From positions 6,942,501 to 7,006,500 of the forward strand of contig JAFREQ010000030.1 of NCBI GenBank assembly GCA_025331565.1: 64,000 nt of DNA, written 5' to 3'. Below are positions 1-12,259 of this stretch, one piece after another. The DNA is from Holacanthus passer (Eukaryota > Chordata > Actinopteri > Pomacanthidae). The stretch's first letter is position 1; the number at the start of each line of letters is the position of its first letter. The notes beneath the pieces were generated by a model, which searched no databases, was not told the origin of the DNA, and saw only the letters and a program-made list of their open reading frames with translations. Position numbers and translations under genes: made by a program.

Positions 1-574
1 AACACAGGTAACACACATACACACACTGCTGCCACCATCACAACACAGGTAACATGCACACAGGGTGAAACGGTTGCCACGTTTAATCAGTCATGTTTGT
101 GCTGCTGGCATCGAGTCAAGAAAAAAAATCAGCTGCAAGAGGAAGAAAGTAGCAGACTGACATCCGGACTGATGAAGTCTTTTCATTAAATGGGATGTGA
201 CCACAGACTGTAGACAAACATCGATGTGGTGTCTTTGACCTGGGGCACTGTGTGGGGGTGGGGACATTCAATGATTCAGGAGGCTCACAGAAGGACAGGG
301 ATTATAGATATTTATAGATTTTGGGTCACTAAATGAGCTGTCCTTAAATGAAGACCAAGATTTGTAGCCATGCCCCTATGTGTGACATTACCAATAGGTT
401 TTTGAAGGTATGTTTTTTGAATGCCTGCTGCCAGCACCTGCTTGGTGGAGCAAACAATGCCTTGTAAAATCATGACTATGCCCCATATTTGTTGCTGATT
501 ATTGTGCTTAATATATGTATCATGTAATTGTAAATAAGTGGATGTTATTTTAGCATGTCTCTGCTTTGTTTCAG

Positions 575-2417
575 GTAAATTTACTTGTATTGAGGTGCGG
601 TTCCACCTGGAGCGTCAGATGGGTTACTACCTGATCCAGATGTACATCCCCTCTCTGCTCATAGTCATTCTGTCCTGGGTCTCCTTCTGGATCAACATGG
701 ATGCCGCCCCAGCCAGAGTGGCACTGGGCATCACCACTGTACTCACAATGACGACACAGAGCTCAGGCTCCAGGACTTCACTGCCTAAGGTCTATGTTTG
801 TGCATTTTATTATTCATCTGTATCTCTTTGGGGTTCCTTTGGGTGCCCTGCTTTCCTCCCACAGTCCCAACACATGCAGGTTAGGAGAATTAGAGACTCT
901 AAATTGCCCATAGGTGTAACTGTGAGTGTAAATTTAAGTGTGGTTGAGTGTGATTGTCTGTCTGTATATGTCAGCCCTGTTATAGTCTGGTGAGCTGCCT
1001 CCCAGCCAGTGTGTACGGGGATACGCCCTAGCTCCCTGTACAGGATAAGCTAGTACAGGTATATAGTGAAAACTCTGTTGGAGTAGTGCTTCTCCCAACT
1101 TCCGAGAAACAGCGCTTTTTCTCTTTGGAGACCTCATATTGCAGACCACATTGCAAATATCCCCACTGTGGGATGAATAAAGGTTTGTCTTATCTTATAT
1201 CACAGACCATACAATGGCAGTGAAGCACATTTCAACAAGATACTGCACTAAACTTTTAACTGTTTTAGCTGAAGGATACTTGGTTTTCACATAGGCTTAT
1301 GGCATTGTCACTGCACGTGTTAGCTTGCATGTCGTATATTATTTTATTATTATTTATTATTTTCCTTTTACTACTACTACTACTACTACTACTCAGAAAT
1401 GCATTGCACAGTTTGGCATGTGAATGGTGCTACACATTTGAATAGAGGAGAGTTGTCTGTGTTTTTCAGAATTAAGATAAGATAAAGATAAGATAAACCT
1501 TTATTCGTCCCACAGTGGGGAAATTTACACAATTAAAATTTTGCCACCAGTGTTCCCATCATGCTCTTGGGTTATGTAAACAGTAGGTGTAATGGCCCTG
1601 AAGTCATTTAACTGTGATGTACACCTGAGCCCCATTGTTCTATGTTTGTGTTTCTAGTATTGCTTATATATTGGTGAATCTACACTATGAAAAGTCATGC
1701 TGCATTAGCTGCAAGCACTGCTATAACCCCGGATGCATAGACAATGTGTCCATCTGGTTGAAAGGGTTAAACTCCCAGGGCTTTGATACTGCACATACTG
1801 TATATATAAATATATCCATACATCTATATCTATATCTATATATAGATATAGATGTATAGATATAGGTAAGTGACTGGGGAAGAAGGTGGACAAAGAGAGT
1901 GCATGTGCATGTGTGCAGAGTTAATTTATTCCCTACCCGGAGACCTGAAATGTCTCTTTTTTTCCCTCCATTTTTATGAGTGGCTGTTTTGCATGGGCAA
2001 GCACAAGTATGCGTTGATTACACACATCGTGCGTTTGCTTGAGCGTGTGTAAGAAAGAGCCCCTTAGTCTTGTTCTGGTATCTTGTATGCATGAGGAAAA
2101 ATCTGACATGGAGCACTTTGTTACATAACCCTTATTAGCACACCCATCTCTCTCAAACATCCTGTATAAATACACCTCAACAACATGACTGAGGATGTAT
2201 GTGTGTGTGTGTGTACTTAAAGGTTTCTCATGTTTCCAGTGCTCAACAGAATTTTGCACTCCAGTATGTTTCACATGTCTGAATAAGTCATTATAGCATA
2301 AAGAAAGGAGGATACATCATGTTGACACCACAGGCATCAGTGGATGGATGTTTGTGAATGGCAGCAGCTGCAACCCTAAAATATGTGTCTGTAATGATTG
2401 TAGGAAAATATGTAATA

Positions 2418-2463
<46 letters not shown>

Positions 2464-4196
2464 ACAGGTCTCTTATGTCAAGGCCATAGACATTTGGATG
2501 GCAGTGTGCCTTCTCTTCGTCTTCTCTGCACTGCTGGAGTATGCTGCTGTCAACTTTGTGTCTAGGCAACATAAAGAGCTTCTGCGATTCAGACGGCATC
2601 ACAAGAACAAGAGCAAGGTACCGAAAAACCCTACAACAAGAACAAGAACGCAGTCTATATCATCCAGTGTGATCAGGCAAAAAACAAAATTGCACCTTTA
2701 TACTTATACATATAAGACATGCACATATACACACTAACTTATTGACTGCTTTTGTGAAATCAGAATCTTGGATAATAATCTTGTTCTCTGGGTTGAGACT
2801 GTCACCTTGTGGGGACATGTTGCTATTGCCGTTTGCTACTCAGGCATAGCATTAGATGAGGAAAAGAAAGGAAGAAGTAAAAAGAAAATCATGATGTTGA
2901 ACAGTAATGCCTATAAACATTTGTGTTGCTACATGTAGAGTGTCATTGCATCTGACTGTGCATGTCTGAGTTTCCCGAAAACATTTCTCTTACTCTATTA
3001 GTGCATGACAAAGCATGGTTGTAACTTCATGTATATGGTTTTCTGATTGTTTAGCTCACAGTTGAGTTATTTCTCTGACAGAATGAGCAATAACTCAACA
3101 TCCAAACAGAGAATGAGCCTGTTGTCAATGCATGATAAGGATCTCTGGGGTTGGGAAAGGATCAACTCAGCATTCAGTCAACTCACAAACAGCAGATGCT
3201 TGAAAGAAAGCCACAAATAGAGAATTTTTACAGGATTATTATCTGGCCAAACACTGGGTTTCACACAGTTTAAATTGTTGTGAAAAAAATTAAAGTAAAA
3301 TACCCAATACCTACCTAAACCAATGAAGATACTGATTGATGTCTGATCCATAATATTCCCCTACTGGGCCTACTACATTTTGGCCATAATGTAAGACCTG
3401 TATTAATCTGGTAATTCCTAAAAAATTATATAACTGAATTTATGTTGTATCTCGTCAGGAATCAGGTGAAATATTTGTTTGTGAATATATTTGTATGTTT
3501 TTGGCAGCAGATTGATGCAAACTGGACAAAAAAGTCATGGAAAGCAGAGCTGCAGTTTGATTGGAAGAAATGGCTGGATCTCCCAAAAATCTCTGATCAT
3601 CTTTTATCAGATGAAGTGTTAGTAGATGTGTACACAATGAAACATTAACAAAATACGATACACCCGAGAAGGGATACATTTTGGTGGGGGAAAAAAACAA
3701 AAATGCTTATTCAAGGTAGGTTGTGACCTACATGGATAAACAGTAGGATGGAACTACTGTGGGTGCAACATAGCAACAGAGAAAAGGCTGTTTTTATTTC
3801 ATATCCTTGCATGTCAGAGTTTTGATACTGAAGTTTGTGCTTTCAACAGGCACTAGTTATTATATTATTTGTCAGTTGTTCAACGGAGTTGAATCATACA
3901 GAATTCATTCCCACTGACAAAAACTGTAATTGACAGCAATCACTAAAACATTTCACACATAGGTTGACTGAATAAATGGGTGTCCCAACCCTGTTTTTGG
4001 ATTTGTTTTTGGTTTCTGTCTGTTGATCACTGGTGTGCATGCTGTCGACTGGTAGAACAGTGGAGGTGCAGTTGATCCAGAGGAGCTCGCTGAGTCCCTT
4101 CGCCGTGTTAACATTGACAATGGCCTCAAACCAGCAGACCCTCTGTATGGATCTATGACCAACATCTACACCAGCAACCACAGGGTAATGTTACAG

Positions 4197-4243
<47 letters not shown>

Positions 4244-6940
4244 ATGTATTTGTGCATGTTTCACTTGCATGATCAAACCAGTGTGTTGTTGTAAGTCCTC
4301 CCCCATCAGTTTGCTGGTTTAGTGAAGATGTGGACAAGGACACAGGGTGGTGATTATCATAACGATAACCATGATCATTGTCACAAACTGCCCCGCACAG
4401 CCATGACAAACGAAGGAGACACACACAACCCAGCTAATTAACAAATGATTTATTTAAAAAACAATAAGAGTAGAACTTAATCTAACAACGGCAGGTGTGG
4501 TCAGTAAGATCAGCATTGTAGGCGGGTGCATGAGTGGAGAAGTGTGTGAGCCAAACTTCAACCAAAAACCAAATGGGTGTGCCAGTGTTGAGCCCAGGTG
4601 TCGTTGGTGTTCACCCTCTGCCACACACATCCAGTACCTGCAAAGGTACAGCAAGCGACAGGCAGACAGGGTGGAGAGGGTCATCACATCCTCAAGTTGT
4701 CAATTGTTTGCCATCATTATTTAATATTCATGTAGCAGGTTCCAAAATAATGAGTAATAAGTGACACGACAAAGGATGTGTCAATAAAAATGAAAACTGA
4801 TATACTGAAACTAATTTGCAAAAGAAGCATATGAACTAAAGTTCACTAGGAACAGTTCTTATTCATTCCACATCATAGCCAAAAGTATCACATGGAATAC
4901 TTAACACCTTCTTTTCTCATTGTTAAATGATAGAGTGAAATTATCTAGTGATTACAAAATAATTAATTCTTGAATAAGCCTGAATTTGTTCTACTTGTTG
5001 TTTGGATTCTTTTAACTTGATGGATAGCTCGCCTCACTACTCCAAGATGAGATCATCTTCTCAAATGATGCCAGATATCAGCCTCAGCAGAATGTGCTAT
5101 CCTGTAACAGGTTACTGTGATATTATAATCAGTTACCTAGTATACATTTTTATTTTAAGTAAGCAAGTAGCTTGCAACATACCAATATTTGATGCTATTT
5201 TTCTGTATTTTATGGGTATTTCCTTTATCAAGTTACATAGCTAAAGTTGATAAGTCACTTTAGCATAGTCATATACAAGAAAAAAAAGAGGACATTGGGA
5301 TCATAACCTCTTTGTTTTTATGTTTAAACAGTCAAAGGTTGGTGCTTTTTTCTAATTTGACACTGCTCTATAATCCTAGTCAGACACTGGTCAGATCAAG
5401 TGGGATAGACTAGCCTGTAGGTGGTGATATAATGCTATAAGAAGGTCACCAGACCACACTGTTATATGAAATGTGATGCATATAACGTGCCCCATTCCCA
5501 TCTGAGCATTGAACAATGGAACACAGTTTTTGATGAACATTTAGGATTTTCTTTTCACTTTCACAGGCAATGTCTATTTGTGACCTCTTATGACAGATCA
5601 AGGCCTTTCCTTTTTTGATTGTTTGATTTTTAATGATTTATAATTTTTTTTGTGACAGATGAATTCTTATTATTTCTTATCCCTTCAATCATCTTGTGCC
5701 TCCTCAGATTTATCTTGGGACCCTTAGCCACTGGCATAGGTCAATTGAAGCCTCAATCTAGTATGTATCTCGTATGACATTAGCGTGTGTGAAGCTGGGC
5801 TGTAGGCCGCGCCCTCTTTGCCTGGGTGCATCAGGTCTAGGCGGGGCTCCCAGCTACAGGCATTAAGTGCACCAGGTGGAGGTGATCTGATGATCAGGAG
5901 GTTTGGAGGCATTCACAAAAAGGACTGCGAGAAGTGTGCATGGGGGACAACAGTTGGAGAGTCTGGACCAGGAAAGGAGACTGCAGGATTAAGGCTTGTT
6001 TTAAAGAAGGAAGAAGGAGACGTTTTTTTCACCTGTATTGACCACGGAAGACTTTCAAAATAAAGGAAAGAAAAAAAATGAATCTTGGTCATTGAGTGAA
6101 TTCCAGTCAAGCCTTCTGAGGCAAGCCGCCTCTTCAAGTGGGGGCTGCAGTTCAAAACTCATAAGATTGAGAAGCACTTGACAGCGTGAGAAAAGTGTCT
6201 GTAGGTAAACTTTAAAACAAGCAAGTTACACAATGGCCAGTTATCAACCCATTAAATCATTTCAGTTTGCACAAGATGGGGAGTTGATTGTAAAATTATG
6301 GCATAGTAAATTCAATTTTTAAAAGTGTTTGCACAGGACCAAATGCAGGTTTGAGTGTTTCATCAGGTTGAGTGTTTCATCAGGTTCAGAGGCTGTTAAA
6401 GCCTCTGTAACAAAATACACCACATTAGAAGACAAATATGTACTAACCAATCCATAGACTAATATTGTTTATAAACCAAACAGTATATCAACTTAATCCT
6501 CATTCAGTGCTCCTCTCAAGGGCTCATCAGCGGCACGTGCAGTCTGTGAAGAAAATAATAAATGAGCACTGTCATCTCATCTGACCCCCTCCTCCTTGTC
6601 TCCTCAACAGGAAGGGGAACTTCATGAGAGCAGGCCGACCTCCGCAGCTGCCGTGACCTCCACTCCCAGCAACAGCAAGGAATCAAAGGCCAGTGCCAAC
6701 AATACTGTTACGGTACTGAACACTCCAGGAGCAACAGCAAACACTACCCAGAATCCACCTGGAGCAGCAGCAGGTGGAGGGGGTAAAAGCACTGAAGAGA
6801 TGAGGAAGTTATTTATCGACAGAGCCAAAAAGATTGACACTGTGTCGAGGGCCGGCTTCCCTCTGGCCTTTCTCTTCTTCAATATATTCTACTGGGTTCT
6901 TTATAAGATACTTCGACATGAAGATGTACATAAGCAATAG
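575..6940 (+). CDS. glra3: Glycine receptor alpha-3 subunit, 3' part (M1-M4 exons)
   Basis: Subunit of the pentameric glycine-gated chloride channel of inhibitory synapses; only the C-terminal half is in the window. Exons seen: 575-789 (215 bp, starts in phase 2, acceptor tcag, donor gt at 790), 2468-2617 (150 bp, phase 0-0) and 6611-6940 (330 bp, ending in TAG). The first carries M1 (YYLIQMYIPSLLIVILSW) and pore-lining M2 (ARVALGITTVLTMTTQSSG). The second carries M3 (IDIWMAVCLLFVFSALLEY) and the basic QHKELLRFRR stretch. The last carries the loop end, RAKKIDT, M4 and a KILRHED tail. The 215/150 bp exon sizes match the GLRA family. The VRFHLE, WVSFWINM and KILRHED spellings favour alpha-3 over alpha-1 or alpha-2. 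The M3-M4 loop is odd: the usual RFSFTAYGMGPCLQAKDG block is absent and is replaced by Ala/Thr/Asn/Gly-rich sequence. Upstream exons lie left of the window. Confidence 0.93.
825..1065 (+). repeat. Dispersed teleost repeat just after glra3 exon 575-789
   Basis: The stretch reading 'cctcccacagtccc ... catgcaggttagg ... gactctaaattgccc ... gtgattgtctgtctgtatatg ... caggataagc' is the layout of a very abundant fish interspersed repeat. I know the motif order but cannot assign the family with certainty. It starts about 35 bp past the splice donor at 790. It contains no plausible gene. Confidence 0.55.
1151..1200 (+). repeat. Rex1-like LINE 3'-terminal fragment
   Basis: 'aatatccccactgtgggatg' followed by 'aataaaggtttgtcttatct' is a short 3' end with its own AATAAA. 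The same terminal block recurs in both orientations at about 1473, 11761, 16871, 28971, 35571 and 62461. Only the terminus is present, as expected for 5'-truncated retrotransposition. I assign it to Rex1 because the copy at 16871 is continuous with Rex1-like coding sequence. Confidence 0.6.
1473..1531 (-). repeat. Rex1-like LINE 3'-terminal fragment, reverse orientation
   Basis: 'gataagataaacctttattc' followed by 'gtcccacagtggggaaattt' is the reverse complement of the block at 1151-1200. The two lie about 270 bp apart in opposite orientation inside the glra3 intron 790-2467. Confidence 0.6.
1815..1867. repeat. AT-rich palindromic microsatellite
   Basis: Runs of 'tatctatatctatatatagatatagat' type sequence read the same on both strands around about 1842, so this stretch can fold into a perfect-arm hairpin. 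It lies in the glra3 intron 790-2467 and has no coding content. Confidence 0.6.
2419..2460 (+). repeat. (TG)n microsatellite abutting a glra3 splice acceptor
   Basis: About 21 uninterrupted TG units, followed at once by TTTACAG and exon 2468-2617. The repeat occupies the place of the polypyrimidine tract. Confidence 0.95.
4056..4184 (+). other. glra3: Candidate in-frame cassette exon of glra3 (M3-M4 loop)
   Basis: An open 129-bp (43-codon) segment bounded by a possible acceptor (gactggtag at 4047-4055) and a good donor (AGG/gtaatg at 4184-4190). It starts and ends in phase 0, so it fits between exon 2468-2617 (ends phase 0) and exon 6611-6940 (starts phase 0) without shifting the frame. The translation begins NSGGAVDPEELAESLRRVNI and ends MTNIYTSNHR, with balanced amino-acid use unlike translated repeat DNA. 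A TAG stop ends exactly at the proposed acceptor. A GT microsatellite starts about 20 nt past the donor. Mammalian GLRA3 carries an alternatively spliced 15-aa loop exon in this same intron, but the sequence here is not similar to it. I recognise no homologue. It could be an exon, a pseudo-exon or a captured fragment of another gene. Confidence 0.4.
4204..4239 (+). repeat. (TG)n microsatellite after candidate glra3 exon
   Basis: About 18 TG units begin some 20 nt downstream of the possible donor at 4185. Confidence 0.95.
4270..4700 (-). repeat. Possible LTR-like repeat in the glra3 intron
   Basis: A block of higher GC and different composition from the AT-rich intron around it. It contains an antisense polyadenylation-type box near 4450 (gatttattt). 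Such isolated GC-richer blocks with one poly(A) signal resemble solo LTRs of fish retroelements, but I cannot see convincing termini or target duplications. Confidence 0.25.
5740..6085 (+). repeat. Possible solo LTR-like block
   Basis: A GC-rich island (ccgcgccctctttgcctggg) that ends with 'aaaataaaggaaagaaaaaa', a poly(A) signal followed by an A-rich run. It sits within AT-rich glra3 intron sequence. No protein can be supported. LTR origin is a guess from its layout. Confidence 0.25.
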
Positions 6941-9900
6941 AGAAAGAAAGAGCATAGAGCGTTCATATACAGTACGTGCAAGCACACACATCCCTGTACT
7001 GCTATTCATACATGAGGACACAACATTAACTACCTTTATTTCCCTGTCCCTTAACCCTCACCTTACCATGAGGACCTTTCACGAAAAATGTCTTGATTCT
7101 GAAGGCTTAAAAGTCATATCAGTTCTCACACACAATGTACACAAAGCTAGATCACTCACCAGCCTATACATGACAGGTGGAGTGTGACAGTCACTCTGGC
7201 TCATAGCTGACTAAGCAAGTGCTTGTAGTTTCTGTTACACAATGAGTAAAGCCTCTACTTGTCACTGACATCTTAGTGGATGAAAAGCAGGGAGAGTGTG
7301 GCCTTTAGCTCTTGTAAGATTCAACAGACTCGTTCAGGTCATCAGAACATAAACACATTTTTTTCAGCAGAGATTTAAAGATGAGAAGTTTAAGTAACAC
7401 AGATTTCATACAGCTGGTGTTACCATGTGCAACCATCATTGATTAAAAGCATGTGATGTACTCTAGTTTAGATATCTTATTTAAATTAAGTCATAGTTCA
7501 AATATTATCTATTGTCTGGACAGCCAACATCAGATTTAGATTTTTTTAAAGCTGCGGTGGTTTTTGACTGCTAGAGGGCAGAGGGACCTTAAGAGGGCTC
7601 CAAACAGAAAGCTGACAGACGGCAACAAGCTTTGAGTTCAGCTGCTGTTTAACCCTGGAGCTCTGTTTCACAGGCAAATACTGACTTTGGATTGGTTAAT
7701 TACTATAGCAGAGCTAATCTCCACCAATCAAAAGTGACTACAGCAGCCAATGTGTGTATGTGCTTCATTGAATGGACTGTGCACTCAACACAAAGCTTTT
7801 GGGAACTTAGATGAACTTGGACCTACATTGTTGTCAATCAGGAGTGACTGATGGATGGAAGAAATGATGCTTATAACTGACAGACCATATCAAAATCAGT
7901 AAACCAAGGTCTGTAGATGTCAGGTGGAACCATCTCATCAGCAAACTAATATAAAAGTCTGGACAAACTAGATTCCCAAATTGAGACGTGGTAGGCAGGG
8001 TGCAGTTAAGCTCTGACTCCTGGGGGAGAAGTGGAGCCGAGCTGGCTGCCTCTGGTCTAATTAAAACCAAGTCTTTACTGTGCGTTTCATGAGAAGTTAT
8101 TGAGTTTGGTGAGCTCATACACACACTTCAAGTATACTCAACAACATATTGGCCTCTGATACAAATACTGTATCTCTGAGATCTTCTGTTGGTTCAAGGC
8201 ATCACCACCACAGAACCCTGCACAGTTATACCTCTTTGTGAATGTGGTTTTAACTTCATTTACAAACTGCACATGCTGAGGACATGCTGGTTAGATCTGT
8301 CTCAGTGCTTCAGGAACACACAGTAGCCAAACAAAATTGTGCTGCACCAATGGAGATGTGGCAGTAAGTGGAAAAGGGTTACTCACAGCACTGACACATT
8401 CTTCTTTAAGGGACACTTAGTCATTAAGGGCAGTTATGGTGAGAATTCTCATTTCTTCACTTGTCATTCCTGTAATCATGGGTCTGTGACACAGGAGACT
8501 TTCAAACACACACAAGCTGTTGGGGGTTTAGGTTACTGGACCCAGGAGTGAGACACAGACGTGGTGGGAAGGTGTAAAAGAGATTTATTAATCAACAAAA
8601 AACTCCAGGACTTCCAGCTGAACAAAAGATGAGGCACAGGGTGAACAGGGAAGCTTCAGTGGTTGGAGTCTGGGCTGTAGGTGCTGAGGCAGGACGGCTG
8701 GAGATGTGCGGGTGGAGCAGGTTGGGATGGACACAGAAGAGAAAAAGCCAAGGAACGAGTGGAGACTTGGGGAACACACTCTCGAGATACTAGAAAAACT
8801 CAAAGCACTAGAGGACAGGGAAACACTGGTAAGGGGACAAGGACAGGGAGCATGGAAAGGGGACATACAAAGGGATGATCTGGCAGCTTGCAGGTGGAAT
8901 CAGAGGTCTTTTAAAGCTGCCAGTCGTTAGTTGAAATTGGGGACAGCTGAGCGAATGAGAGCCCCAGCACCTGCAGACCACACCTCCAGCCACTGAAGCA
9001 ATGCCTGAACAAAACACAAAACCAAAAACACTGGAGTGTAAGACTAAACATGCACAGAAAACAAACTGGAAAAACACCAAAATCAACTAAGAGACCTAAA
9101 CCATAACACGCGCTTCACTAAACATGGACACGTTAGAGGTAGATAGGTAGGTCATTCAAGTGAAAAGGGTTTATCCCACACAGACGCAATCGGCATATCT
9201 CATGGCACTTTGGACCTGTTAGTTTATAAAATACCTTCACAGTTAACAATGGAAAGGGTTCATTTTCTCAATCAAGCATCACTACTGTCAGTTTTTTGAT
9301 GGTAGTCAGGTAAAGGAGTCAGTAAAGTCAATGTTTTTACCTAAAAGTCTGCCCACTCTCACAATATCCCTTTAAGAGCACCTGAAAATGGTTGTACTGA
9401 AGATACCATTTATATTCAAGGCAGTTTGTGTATATTATCAATTTTTTAAATCAAATTTTCATTTGTTACTGTGAGATGTCTGCCCTAACCTGGGCCTTTT
9501 GAATCCATTTCAACACTTCAAACACTGGGACAGAGACCAAGAAAAGCCTGGGATAGAAACTGGATTGGATTAAACCTCCACTCCATTCACAGACAGTGAA
9601 CAACTAAAAAGCTCCAGATATGGCAACACAACAAGTGTGGAGGAATTTCATTACAAAGTTCAACTGTGATGAAAGACTCCAATAATGGCTTTGATCAGTC
9701 AATACTGTTGTGCAGAGCAGCAGACAATGGACTGTAACAGACTGGAGACAGAGAAGACTCTTCAAAGAAATGTGGAATATTAGGAACCACAAGAGCGCGT
9801 ACGCACGCACACACACACACACACACGAATTACACAGTGTTTCGCCCACTCGTGTCTTAGAGCTCAGTTGCCAATGTTGTGTTTTTGTTCCCTACACCCC

Positions 9901-10886
9901 ACTTCAAACTTCTTATTACACCCACAAACACACACTCACAGCTATTACTACCAAAATACACACTGTACATGACTTGTTTTTATCAAACTATCAAATAATC
10001 AAAGGCCCCAAAACTGACTGTAACACTGTTACACTGATTCCCTGTTTACACTACGTCTTATGCTACAACTACTGTGGTACTTCAAGCTCACCCTTATATT
10101 CCTTCACACATGTGTCTTCTGACTCGAGCATTTAGACTGAACATTTAATAAAGGGGGAAACATTTTATCCAAAAGACAAAGGGCAGTTCAACTCAGAACC
10201 ACAGTCTATATGTTTTCTACCTGTTCAGAAAGCTTAGATCAGTCACACCAAAACTTAAAAACTCAAAACATTGTTTGATTGAAAACTCTACAATACACTG
10301 TACGGATAAAGGGAGAAGTAAAGTTCATTTTTTTCTGTGTCCCTGAGAAGCTCAATCTCCTGCAAATTGTATTCATCATTACAAATGTTTTGCACAAGTA
10401 GATGGCGAGTGCAGTGAAAACTAAGTGTGGAGAGGACATGTGGTCTGATGTTAAGTCAATATCAGTTACTGCAATTAGTAACTCTGGAAAGACTGTGGTA
10501 TACAATATTTTGTAGTTCAAGTCAAGTCTGTTGCCAATTGTTGGTTTCTGAAATTTTGACCCGAGAGAACATACTGTTTCACTGGAATTTCATTGTTTTC
10601 TAGGAAACCGCTTGGCTCTAACTCTAATTCCTGTCAGCTGTTAACATCAGCACATACTGTAACATTCAGACTGTTTGTGTTTGAAACATTGGAGTGGGAG
10701 CAAAGCTGGCTGTGCTGTAGTATTACATGATGTGTTTTCTTTCCACTGAGACAGCCATGAGTGCTTTAAATCAATGCCACTCAAAGTGAGTGGTACAGTG
10801 ATTTTGCAGGTTTAGCCCATTTCCTACAAATGTCATTTCATTTCTGTCAGTCTTTTCTGAAAGCATGCTGCACAAGCAAGTGAAAG
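6941..10886. other. Intergenic DNA between glra3 and the Tc1-like relic; no gene seen
   Basis: All reading frames here are short and lack splice context or recognisable motifs. The glra3 3' UTR begins here but I cannot fix its end; no clear AATAAA follows within the first few hundred bases. One 560-bp repeat-like block (8541-9105) is listed separately. The rest is unassigned. Confidence 0.7.
8541..9105 (-). repeat. Possible solo LTR-like repeat
   Basis: A block of more even base composition than its flanks. It has an antisense poly(A)-type box (gatttattaatc) near 8582 and ends at 'aaaccataacacg', a terminus I associate with fish Ty3/gypsy-type LTRs. Short overlapping ORFs cover it on both strands but none resembles a protein. 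Family assignment is uncertain. Confidence 0.35.
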
Positions 10887-11414
10887 CACACTTTTGTTTT
10901 TGCTCCCATTTTTTACGAGTTGAAATAAAACATCAAATACTTTTTCTGTGCACACAAACGGCTTATATCTCTCCAGTTTTGTTGACAAATTTGTTTAAAT
11001 ATATTTTACTTATTACTTCTCGCTTGCCAAGATAATCCATCCACCTGACAGGTGTGGTGTATCAAGATGCTGATTAAACAGTATATTCACGCCACAGGTG
11101 TGTCTGTGTAAAGGGTTGAGCTTGGCAGTGCACAATGCCACAGATGTTGTAAGAAGTTGTGAGGGAGCGTACACCAAGGCTGTTGGCTGTAACCTGAATG
11201 TTCATTTCACCAATTTGGCAGGACATCCAACCGGCCTCACAACCACAGACCACATGCAACCACAGAAGCTCAGGACATCCACATTAAGCTTCCTTATCTT
11301 TGCTACCTGGACAGCTGATGTAGCAGTTGCCTTGCAAAACCAAAGAATCTCTGCACAGAGATTACCTCAGGGAAGCTCATCTGCATGCTCATTGTCCTCA
11401 CAAGGGTCTTGACC

Positions 11415-12259
11415 ATAGACCTAAACAGGTTACGTTACTTTGTACAATTGCTCCTGAAATGCAGACATAACATTGTATCAACATTTCAGCTTACAGCCGA
11501 TTAGTTTCTGGAGTGTAAGGAACTTAAAATTCCTGTTTTAGCAATAATATTCAAAATAATAAAGTTTCAGTTTGTGGACTGTCGTGTTTGATATTACCAT
11601 ATAACCTCAGTAACCAGCTCCAGTTCAGCCAATAACATATTGCAACACCAAGGTTATTTCTATAACCATGCTGAAACATTAATATTTTGAAGTTACACAG
11701 ACTTTATTGTACGATTGTAACAACCTCGACAAGTCTAGTATAATATAATGTTAATGTTCCAAATGTTGCAAATTTCCCCACTGTGGGACAAATAATGGTT
11801 TATCTTATCTAATGTTCCATCGCCCATATGACAAGTTTTAGATTGCAGAACATTTTACAACCTCACACAAACGCCTTTTGTTTTGTATTATCAGCCTAGA
11901 TTATAACACTATTATGTTTTGATTTTGGTGCATGATAACTGGCTACCAGACGCGCCCCTTCGCAACATTAGATAAGATCAACCTCCACTGTCTTCGGGAA
12001 AACAACAAAGCCAACAAGCAGCACCACAAACACCAGAACAAACACACCAAAATCCCAACACAAATGTTCCGCACCAAGATACCACACAGCAGGACATCTT
12101 GCTCAAGGGCTAACCAAAGGCTAATTCATTAGCTGGCTAATTGGCTAAGAAAAACCTGGAGCACAAACAGTTTTTTTAGCACAACTAATTGCACAGCAAG
12201 ACAGCAGTTTTCTGCACCTCCACATTGGCTTCATTTTTCAGCTCCAGAGGTTGCTGCTT
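11415..12259. mobile_element. Insertion inside the Tc1-like relic, flanked by a 10-bp direct repeat
   Basis: The decamer ggtcttgacc occurs at 11405-11414 and again at 12260-12269. The transposase remnant stops at the first copy and resumes at the second. The ~845 bp between are therefore a later insertion with a probable 10-bp target-site duplication. The insert itself contains a Rex1-like 3' end (11761-11810) and no recognisable protein. A variable-length duplication of this size is typical of LINE or SINE insertion, but the inserted family is not identified. Confidence 0.7.
11761..11810 (+). repeat. Rex1-like LINE 3'-terminal fragment
   Basis: 'aatttccccactgtgggaca' followed by 'aataatggtttatcttatct'; same block as at 1151 and 62461, with AATAAA mutated to AATAAT. 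It lies within the insertion at 11415-12259. Confidence 0.6.

Noticed and set aside
2348..2737. 129-codon + strand frame with a Cys-Val run
   Set aside because: The Cys-Val run is a translated TG repeat. Only 2468-2617 is a glra3 exon and the remainder is intron on both sides.
8588..9086. Overlapping 60-90 codon frames on both strands
   Set aside because: They lie within an LTR-like repeat block and resemble no protein.
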